Assembly (NCBI RefSeq): GCF_000304335.1
Contig: NZ_CAJF01000025.1
Coordinates: 1-64,000, forward strand
Length of the DNA: 64,000 bases
Reading direction: 5' to 3'
Source of the DNA: Microbacterium yannicii PS01
Lineage (GTDB): Bacteria > Actinomycetota > Actinomycetes > Actinomycetales > Microbacteriaceae
The position numbers and the translations under genes were made by a program. The notes below the pieces were generated by a model. That model was not told where the DNA came from. It was given only the letters and a program-made list of their open reading frames with translations, and searched no databases. Shown here in pieces: positions 57,916 through 64,000 of the stretch; the first letter of the stretch is position 1; every line of letters begins with the position of its first letter.

Positions 57916-59610
57916 ATGCCCGCTCACACCCTCACTCCATCCATCGTCCTCGACCGGGTCTCGTTCGCGTGGCCCGACGGCACCGCCGCCCTCTCCGACG
58001 TGTCGGGCTCGTTCGGCGCCGGCCGCACTGGCCTGGTGGGGCGGAACGGCTCGGGGAAGTCCACACTGCTGCGCCTCATCGCCGGCGAGCTCACCCCGTC
58101 GGCCGGGCACGTCACCACGACGGCGGACGTCTCATACCTGCCGCAGCGCCTGACGCTCGACGTCACGCGTCCCGTCGCCGACCTGCTCGGCGTGGGCGAC
58201 ACGCTGAGGGCGCTGCGCGCCATCGAGTCCGGCGACGCCGACCCGCGCCACTTCGACGCGGTCGGCAACGACTGGGACGTCGAGGCGCGCGCCCACGCCG
58301 CGCTCGCCGAGGCGGGCCTTCGCCCCGACATGCTCGACCGCAGCGTCGGGCAGCTCTCGGGCGGCGAGGCGGTGCTGACCGCGATCGCCGGCATCCGTCT
58401 GCGAGGAGCGCCGATCGCACTGCTCGACGAGCCGACGAACAACCTCGATCGAGACGCCCGTGCGCGCCTCTCCGAGATGGTTCGCGGCTGGCGCGGCGCG
58501 CTGGTCGTGGTCAGCCACGACACCGCGCTCCTCGAGCTGGTCGATGACACGGCCGAGCTCTATGCCGACGAGCTGTCGGTCTTCGGCGGCCCCTACTCGG
58601 AATGGCGGGCGTGGCTCGACGCCGAGCAGGGCGCGGCCCGTCAGGCCGAGACCGCCGCAGCCGCGGCGCTGCGGCGAGAGAAGCGGGAGCGCATCGAGGC
58701 CGAGACGACGCTGTCGCGACGCGCGGCGATGGGCCGGAAGGCGCAGCTCGAGAAGCGCGTGCCGAAGATCATCGCCGGCGGACGCAAGATGGCCGCACAG
58801 GTGTCGGCCGGAAAGCTCCGCGGCGAGAAGGCCGACCGCGAGGCGAGCGCCCGCGCCGCGCTGGACGCGGCCGAGCGCCGCGTGCGCGACGACGACAGCA
58901 TCAGGATCGACCTGCCCGATCCCGGAGTTCCGGCGGGGCGCCGCATCGCGACCCTCGGCGACGGCGAGCGATCGTGGACAGTCCAGGGTCGCGAGCGCGT
59001 GGCCCTCATCGGGCCGAACGGCGCGGGCAAGACGACGCTGCTCGAGCGGCTGGTCGGTGTCTCCGGACGCAACTCCGGAGAAACCGATGCGTACGGGGCC
59101 GAAACGGCTTCTCCCGTCGATGCGAACCCGCTTTTCAGGAGTTCGGTACGCGCCGAGCTGCACACCGACCGCGTCGGCTACCTGCCGCAGCGCGTGGGCG
59201 GGCTCGAGGACGCCGGCCTGGATGACGCCGCCTCGGTGCTCGAGAACATCGCCGCCGCCGCGCCGCACGTCCCGACGGTCGAGCTGCGCAACCGGCTCGC
59301 GCGGTTCCTCATCCGCGGCGCGGCAGTGGAGCGGCCGGTGGCGACGCTGTCGGGCGGCGAGCGGTTCCGCGTCGCGCTGGCACGGCTGCTGCTGGCCGAC
59401 CCGACGCCGCAGCTGCTGGTGTTCGACGAGCCGACGAACAACCTCGATCTCGACACGGTCGGCCAGTTCGTCGACGCGCTCGCGGCCTATCGCGGCGCGG
59501 TGCTCGTCGTCAGCCACGACGACGCGTTCCTCGAGCGCATCGGCGTGGACCTGGTCCTCGAGCTCGACCACGACGGCACGCTCACCGAGAGGACCCTCGC
59601 CGAGCGGTGA
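57916..59610 (+). CDS. ABC-F family ATPase (ribosome-associated)
   Basis: A 564-residue protein with two ABC domains and no membrane segments. Domain 1 has Walker A GLVGRNGSGKSTLLRLIAGE, signature LSGGEAVLTAI and LLDEPTNNLDRDARA. The linker is the charged helical hairpin RREKRERIEAETTLSRRAAM. Domain 2 has LIGPNGAGKTTLLERLVG, LSGGERFRVALARLLL and LVFDEPTNNLDLDTVG. ABC-F proteins bind the ribosomal E site and either aid translation or protect from antibiotics; which applies is not decidable here. ATG 57916 has GGAGG 4 nt upstream. Domain 2 carries an unusual insertion (about residues 386-409, NSGETDAYGAETASPVDANP), encoded by a palindromic element. Confidence 0.9.
   Translation: MPAHTLTPSIVLDRVSFAWPDGTAALSDVSGSFGAGRTGLVGRNGSGKSTLLRLIAGELTPSAGHVTTTADVSYLPQRLTLDVTRPVADLLGVGDTLRALRAIESGDADPRHFDAVGNDWDVEARAHAALAEAGLRPDMLDRSVGQLSGGEAVLTAIAGIRLRGAPIALLDEPTNNLDRDARARLSEMVRGWRGALVVVSHDTALLELVDDTAELYADELSVFGGPYSEWRAWLDAEQGAARQAETAAAAALRREKRERIEAETTLSRRAAMGRKAQLEKRVPKIIAGGRKMAAQVSAGKLRGEKADREASARAALDAAERRVRDDDSIRIDLPDPGVPAGRRIATLGDGERSWTVQGRERVALIGPNGAGKTTLLERLVGVSGRNSGETDAYGAETASPVDANPLFRSSVRAELHTDRVGYLPQRVGGLEDAGLDDAASVLENIAAAAPHVPTVELRNRLARFLIRGAAVERPVATLSGGERFRVALARLLLADPTPQLLVFDEPTNNLDLDTVGQFVDALAAYRGAVLVVSHDDAFLERIGVDLVLELDHDGTLTERTLAER
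59072..59142. repeat. Palindromic element inserted in the ABC-F gene
   Basis: ACTCCGGAGAAACCG at the left end pairs with the complement of CTTTTCAGGAGT at the right end. Further inner complementarity (GATGCG against CGCATC, and GCCG-AAA-CGGC) makes one long imperfect hairpin of 71 bp. It is read in frame. Confidence 0.65.
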
Positions 59611-59649
59611 GGGGTACCGGCGCGGGGACGGATACGGCACGATGGCCCC

Positions 59650-59835
59650 ATGGCTGTCCTCGTCCGTCCCCGCACCGGCCGCGTCATCGGCGGCGTGTGC
59701 GCGGCCATCGCGAACCGCTTCGAGATGAGCGCCACCGTCATCCGGGTGGTCATGGCCGGCTCGGTCGTGTTCTTCGGCCTGTCGATCGGCCTGTACCTGA
59801 TCCTCTGGCTGCTGATCCCGCTCGAGCGCGGCTGA
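59650..59835 (+). CDS. PspC-domain mini-protein 1
   Basis: A 61-residue protein, nearly all PspC domain: VIGGVCAAIANRFEMSATVI followed by one membrane helix (VVFFGLSIGLYLILWLLIPL). PspC proteins respond to envelope stress. Start is ATG 59650; CACGAT lies 6 nt upstream and there is no clear Shine-Dalgarno sequence. It is a paralogue of the next gene. Confidence 0.85.
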   Translation: MAVLVRPRTGRVIGGVCAAIANRFEMSATVIRVVMAGSVVFFGLSIGLYLILWLLIPLERG

Positions 59836-59923
59836 TCGCACGCACCGATGGGCGGCTCACCCGCCCGGCAATCGGGGGCCTGCACCCGTGACGGCAGGGC
59901 GAGCGGTGAATCAGGCTGGGGAG

Positions 59924-60106
59924 ATGAACGAACTCGTCAGACCCCGCCAAGGACGCTGGTTCGCCGGCGTCTGCCTCGCCGTCGCCAACCGGTTCGGCTG
60001 GAGCGTCGCGCTCGTCCGGATCCTCGCGATCGTCGCCGTGGTGTTCTTCGGCCTGTCGCTCTGGGCGTACATCCTGCTCTGGATCGTCGTGCCGACCGAG
60101 CGCTGA
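59924..60106 (+). CDS. PspC-domain mini-protein 2
   Basis: A 60-residue paralogue of the preceding gene: RWFAGVCLAVANRFGWSVAL, then FFGLSLWAYILLWIVVP. ATG 59924 with GGGGAG upstream; the open frame starts 12 codons earlier at GTG 59888. Two adjacent tiny PspC proteins suggest a local duplication. Each has a short basic N-terminus ahead of a membrane hairpin or helix. Confidence 0.85.
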   Translation: MNELVRPRQGRWFAGVCLAVANRFGWSVALVRILAIVAVVFFGLSLWAYILLWIVVPTER

Positions 60107-60155
60107 CTGGCGTCAACCCCGCCCCGATGTCGGTGCGAGCGACGAAGATGGAGGG

Positions 60156-63100
60156 ATGGGCGACGTCCTCGAGCGGTTCGGTCCTGCCACGCAGGACTGG
60201 TTCCGCGGCGCCTTCCCCGCCCCGACCGACGCGCAGATCGGCGCATGGCAGGCGATCTCGGCCGGGCGGCATGCGCTCGTCGTCGCCCCGACGGGCTCGG
60301 GCAAGACGCTCTCGGCCTTCCTCTGGGCCATCGACCGGGTCTTCCACGAGAAGGCGGTGGCCCCGGCATCCGCCCCCGCGAAGGGGAGGAAGAGAGCCGC
60401 ACCCGCTGCCCCGCCACCCGGCACCCGGATCCTCTACATCTCGCCGCTGAAGGCGCTCGGAGTGGATGTCGAGCGCAACCTGCGCTCGCCGCTCGTGGGC
60501 ATCGGGCAGTCCGCGCGGCGACTGGGCATCGCCGTCCCCGACGTGACCGTCGGCGTCCGCTCCGGCGACACGACGTCGAGCGACCGGCGCAAGCTCGTGT
60601 CGGCGCCGCCCGACATCCTCATCACGACGCCCGAGTCGCTGTACCTCATGCTGACGAGCCAGGCCGGGCAGACGCTGCGCGACGTGCACACCGTGATCGT
60701 CGACGAGGTGCACGCCGTCGCGGCGACCAAGCGCGGTGCTCATCTCGCGGTGAGTCTGGAGCGGCTCGAGGCGCTGCGCCAGTCGTTCGACCCGGAGGCG
60801 GCGCCCGCGCAGCGCATCGGCCTCTCGGCGACAGTGCGGCCGATCGACGAGGTCGCCCGGTTCCTCGGCGGCGCAGCGCCGGTCGACATCGTCGCGCCTC
60901 GCGCGAGCAAGGCCTTCGACATGAAGGTGGTCGTCCCGATCGACGACATGCTCAATCCGCCGCCCCCTCCCAGCGCCTGGACGAGCGACGCCGCCGACCC
61001 GGGCACGACGGACGAGACGCTCCCCGTAGCCGAGGCGATCGACGAGGACTGGTTCGCCGACGGCACGGCGGGTGCCGGCGGGCGAAGCCGCGCCACCGGC
61101 GCCGGCGAGACCGAGGTCACGGGCTCGGTGTGGCCGCACGTCGAAGAGGCGATCGTCGACCGCATCGTGCAGCACCGCTCCACGATCGTGTTCTGCAATT
61201 CGCGTCGCCTCGCCGAGCGGCTCACGGGTCGCCTGAACGAGATCTACTCCGAGCGCCTCGGGCTCGACCTTCCCGACGCCGCCGTGCCCGCGGCGATGAT
61301 GGCCCAGGCCGGCGCGACCGCCGGCGCCGATCCGGTGCTCGCGAAGGCGCACCACGGATCGGTGTCGAAGGAGCAGCGCGCCCAGGTCGAGGACGAGCTG
61401 AAGTCCGGCATCCTGCGCTGCGTCGTCGCGACGAGCAGCCTCGAACTGGGCATCGACATGGGCGCGGTCGACCTCGTGATCCAGGTCGAGGCGCCGCCGA
61501 GCGCGGCATCGGGCCTGCAGCGCATCGGGCGAGCCGGGCACCAGGTGGGCGAGGTCAGCCGCGCCGCGCTCTTCCCCAAGCACCGCGGCGACGTGCTGCA
61601 CACGGCGATCGTCACCGAGCGCATGCTGGCCGGCCAGATCGAGGCGATATCGATCCCGCAGAATCCGCTCGACATCCTCGCGCAGCAGACGGTGGCGGCC
61701 GCCGCGGTCGGTCCGCTCGACGTCGAGGGCTGGTTCGAGACCCTCAAGCGCAGCGCGCCGTTCCGCTCGCTTCCCCGCTCGGCCTACGAGGCGACGCTCG
61801 ACCTCATCGCCGGCCGCTTCCCCTCCGACGAGTTCGCCGAGCTGCGCCCTCGGGTCGTGTGGGATCGCGACCTCGGCGTGATCACGGGCCGGCCGGGGTC
61901 TCAGCGCATCGCGGTGACGAGCGGCGGCACCATCCCCGACCGCGGGCTGTTCGGCGTCTTCATCGCCGGTGAGTCCTCGAACGCCCGCGTGGGCGAGCTC
62001 GACGAGGAGATGGTCTACGAGTCGCGCGTCAACGACGTGTTCACGCTCGGCACGACGAGCTGGCGCATCGTCGAGATCACCCACGATCGCGTCAACGTGG
62101 TGCCCGCGTTCGGCCAGCCCGGCAAGGTGCCGTTCTGGCACGGCGACGGCATCGGGCGCCCGGCCGAGCTCGGCGAAGCGCTCGGCAAGTTCTCTCGCGA
62201 GGTGTCGACGGCGAAGGCCGATAAGGCCGAGGAGCGCCTGCGGGACGCCGGCCTCGACGACTACGCGCAGGGCAATCTGCTGGCCTATCTCGCCGAGCAG
62301 CGCGAGGCGACCGGCACCCTGCCCACGGACCGGCAGCTGACCATCGAGCGCGGCCGAGACGAGGTCGGCGACTGGCGCGTGATCCTGCATTCCCCGTACG
62401 GCATGCAGGTGCACGCGCCGTGGGCGCTGGCCGTCAATGCACGGATCCGGGAGCGGCTCGGGGTCGAGGGCTCGGCGGTCGCCAGCGACGACGGCATCAT
62501 CGCCCGGATCCCGGATGCCGCGGCAGAGCCCCCCGGCGCCGAGCTCTTCGTCTTCGATCCCGATGAGCTCGAGCAGATCGTGACCGAAGAGGTGGGCGGC
62601 TCCGCCCTCTTCGCCTCGCGGTTCCGGGAGTGCGCCGCCCGCGCGCTGCTCATGCCCCGCCGCAACCCAGGGCGCCGCACCCCGCTGTGGCAGCAGCGGC
62701 AGCGCTCGGCGCAGCTGCTCGAGGTCGCCCGGCGCTATCCGACGTTCCCCATCATCCTCGAGACGCTGCGCGAGGTGCTGCAGGACGTCTACGACGTCCC
62801 CGCCCTGCTGCGGATCGCCCGCAGCATCGGCGACCGCCGCATCCGGCTCGTCGAGACCGAGCCGCCCCAACCCTCGCCCTTCGCGCGCGACCTGCTCTTC
62901 GGATATGTCGGCGCGTTCATGTACGAAGGCGACTCGCCGCTGGCCGAACGCCGGGCGGCGGCGCTGTCGGTCGACCCGGCCCTGCTGGGCGAGCTCCTCG
63001 GCAAGGTCGAGATGCGCGAGCTGCTCGATCCGGACGTCATCGCGCAGTTCGAGCGCGAGGCGCAGCGGCTCGATCCCGAGCGCCGTGCGCGCGGGCTGGA

Positions 63101-64000
63101 AGGCGTCGCCGATCTGCTGCGCCTGCTCGGGCCGCTCGCGGCGGCCGAGGTGGCTGTGCGCCTGGAGGGCGACTCCGAGGGAGAACCCGCGACGGCGGCC
63201 GCGGCATCCGCCCTTCTTGACGAACTGGTCACGGCGCGGCGCGCGATTCCCGTCACCATCGCCGGGGTGACGCGCGTCGCGGCCATCGAAGACGCCGGGC
63301 GCCTGCGCGACGCCCTCGGGGCCGCGCTCCCGGTCGGCATCCCGAACGCCTTCCTCGAGCCGCTGGCCGATCCGCTGGGCGACCTGCTCGCCCGGTACGC
63401 GCGCACGCACGGTCCGTTCACGGCGGATGCCGCGGCTGAGCGCCTCGGCATCGGCGTCGCGGTCGCCCGGCACACTCTCCAGCGGCTCGAGTCGCAGGGC
63501 CGTGTCTCGAGCGGGTTCTTCCTGCCGGCGTCGTCGGGTCCGGCCGCGGGCGGTACGGGCGACGACTCGGAGTGGTGCGATTCCGAAGTGCTGCGGCGAC
63601 TGCGCATGCGCTCGCTCGCGGCCATTCGCGGGAGCGTCGAGCCCGTCCCGCAAGACGCGTACGCCCGGTTCCTTCCGGTGTGGCAGCACGCGGTGCGCCC
63701 GCTCGAGGGCATCGACGGGGTGGCCGCGGTGGTCGAGCAGCTGGCCGGCATGCCCATCCCCGCCAGCGCGTGGGAGTCGCTGATCCTTCCGGCACGGGTG
63801 TCGGACTACACGCCCGGCATGCTCGACGAGCTCACCGCCACCGGCGAGGTGGTCTGGTCAGGTCACGGGAGCCTCGCCGGGCGGGACGGATGGATCGCCC
63901 TGCACCCCGCCGATGCGGTGCCGCTGACATTGAGCCCGCCCGACGAGGCCGGAGAGGTCGCACCGGGCTCGCTCGACGCCCAGCTGCTCGCGACCCTGGA
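60156..64000 (+). CDS. lhr: Lhr-family ATP-dependent DNA/RNA helicase (C-terminus cut off)
   Basis: The first 1281 codons are present and the frame runs past the window edge. Helicase landmarks: Q-motif FPAPTDAQIGAWQAISAG, Walker A APTGSGKT (about 43), DEVH box VIVDEVHAVAATKRG (about 182), motif III GLSATVRP, IVFCNSRRLAERL, VVATSSLELGIDMGAVD and motif VI LQRIGRAGHQVGEV. The winged-helix and Lhr-core parts follow (LDILAQQTVAAAAVGPLDVE). The later region matches the long actinobacterial Lhr C-terminal domain. Lhr unwinds DNA and RNA:DNA 3' to 5' in repair and responds to DNA damage in mycobacteria. ATG 60156 directly follows GGAGGG, so the start may be off by a few codons. Confidence 0.93.
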   Translation, partial: MGDVLERFGPATQDWFRGAFPAPTDAQIGAWQAISAGRHALVVAPTGSGKTLSAFLWAIDRVFHEKAVAPASAPAKGRKRAAPAAPPPGTRILYISPLKALGVDVERNLRSPLVGIGQSARRLGIAVPDVTVGVRSGDTTSSDRRKLVSAPPDILITTPESLYLMLTSQAGQTLRDVHTVIVDEVHAVAATKRGAHLAVSLERLEALRQSFDPEAAPAQRIGLSATVRPIDEVARFLGGAAPVDIVAPRASKAFDMKVVVPIDDMLNPPPPPSAWTSDAADPGTTDETLPVAEAIDEDWFADGTAGAGGRSRATGAGETEVTGSVWPHVEEAIVDRIVQHRSTIVFCNSRRLAERLTGRLNEIYSERLGLDLPDAAVPAAMMAQAGATAGADPVLAKAHHGSVSKEQRAQVEDELKSGILRCVVATSSLELGIDMGAVDLVIQVEAPPSAASGLQRIGRAGHQVGEVSRAALFPKHRGDVLHTAIVTERMLAGQIEAISIPQNPLDILAQQTVAAAAVGPLDVEGWFETLKRSAPFRSLPRSAYEATLDLIAGRFPSDEFAELRPRVVWDRDLGVITGRPGSQRIAVTSGGTIPDRGLFGVFIAGESSNARVGELDEEMVYESRVNDVFTLGTTSWRIVEITHDRVNVVPAFGQPGKVPFWHGDGIGRPAELGEALGKFSREVSTAKADKAEERLRDAGLDDYAQGNLLAYLAEQREATGTLPTDRQLTIERGRDEVGDWRVILHSPYGMQVHAPWALAVNARIRERLGVEGSAVASDDGIIARIPDAAAEPPGAELFVFDPDELEQIVTEEVGGSALFASRFRECAARALLMPRRNPGRRTPLWQQRQRSAQLLEVARRYPTFPIILETLREVLQDVYDVPALLRIARSIGDRRIRLVETEPPQPSPFARDLLFGYVGAFMYEGDSPLAERRAAALSVDPALLGELLGKVEMRELLDPDVIAQFEREAQRLDPERRARGLEGVADLLRLLGPLAAAEVAVRLEGDSEGEPATAAAASALLDELVTARRAIPVTIAGVTRVAAIEDAGRLRDALGAALPVGIPNAFLEPLADPLGDLLARYARTHGPFTADAAAERLGIGVAVARHTLQRLESQGRVSSGFFLPASSGPAAGGTGDDSEWCDSEVLRRLRMRSLAAIRGSVEPVPQDAYARFLPVWQHAVRPLEGIDGVAAVVEQLAGMPIPASAWESLILPARVSDYTPGMLDELTATGEVVWSGHGSLAGRDGWIALHPADAVPLTLSPPDEAGEVAPGSLDAQLLATL

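Noticed and set aside
59888..59923. GTG 59888 as start of the second PspC gene
   Set aside because: ATG 59924 has GGGGAG upstream and gives the same length as its paralogue.

Overview
The window is about 70% G+C chromosomal DNA from an actinobacterium, most likely family Microbacteriaceae (Microbacterium or a close relative). The evidence is the actinobacterial rpoB and rpoC sequences, frequent GTG and TTG starts, many genes with a -10-like TAnnnT hexamer 6-8 nt before the start codon (leaderless style), and the dispersed palindromic repeat carrying CTTCGACAGGCTCAGGGACC. No tRNA, rRNA, CRISPR array, integrase or transposase was seen.

Layout. 1-3.05 kb: two genes on the minus strand, then an overlapping plus-strand trio of small envelope proteins (Gly-rich membrane protein, holin-superfamily III-like protein, DUF3618 protein). 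3.1-10.5 kb: rpoC and rpoB (minus), with a bidirectional terminator after rpoC and a strong promoter before rpoB. 10.8-18.7 kb: three tandem paralogous DUF4062-STAND ATPase-TPR genes, the middle one broken by a one-base insertion. 18.8-21.4 kb: 5-oxoprolinase genes pxpA and a fused pxpB-pxpC. 21.6-27.4 kb: an oligopeptide/dipeptide ABC transporter, with a fused double ATPase gene on one strand and two permeases plus a lipoprotein binding protein on the other. 27.7-32.4 kb: small housekeeping genes (spermidine-synthase-like, TPR, SprT-like, ComB-like phosphatase, GNAT, flavin reductase). 32.6-38 kb: a MacB/LolD-type ABC exporter, a hemerythrin-domain protein and a two-component system.

38.2-48.7 kb is a long plus-strand cluster for reductive pyrimidine (or hydantoin) breakdown: beta-ureidopropionase/carbamoylase, dihydropyrimidinase, a luciferase-like flavin/F420 oxidoreductase, an ABC importer (two permeases, ATPase, NMT1/THI5-like lipoprotein), a class III aminotransferase and a CoA-acylating (methyl)malonate-semialdehyde dehydrogenase. 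Together they could take dihydropyrimidine to beta-alanine, malonate semialdehyde and acetyl-CoA. No classical dihydropyrimidine dehydrogenase is present, so the luciferase-like enzyme is the candidate for a redox step.

48.7-64 kb: a diacylglycerol-kinase-like protein, an Lrp/AsnC regulator divergent from an uncharacterised (DUF6421-like) gene plus SDR and threonine aldolase, a DivIVA-like coiled-coil protein, a NUDIX-like protein, a DUF4337-like membrane protein, an esterase, an ABC-F ATPase with a long leader, two tiny PspC proteins and the start of lhr helicase.

A recurring theme is palindromic repeats of several families. Some lie between genes. Others are read in frame inside proteins: the PxpBC linker, ABC-F domain 2, a permease N-terminus, the DUF6421-like protein, and perhaps the aldehyde dehydrogenase tail.
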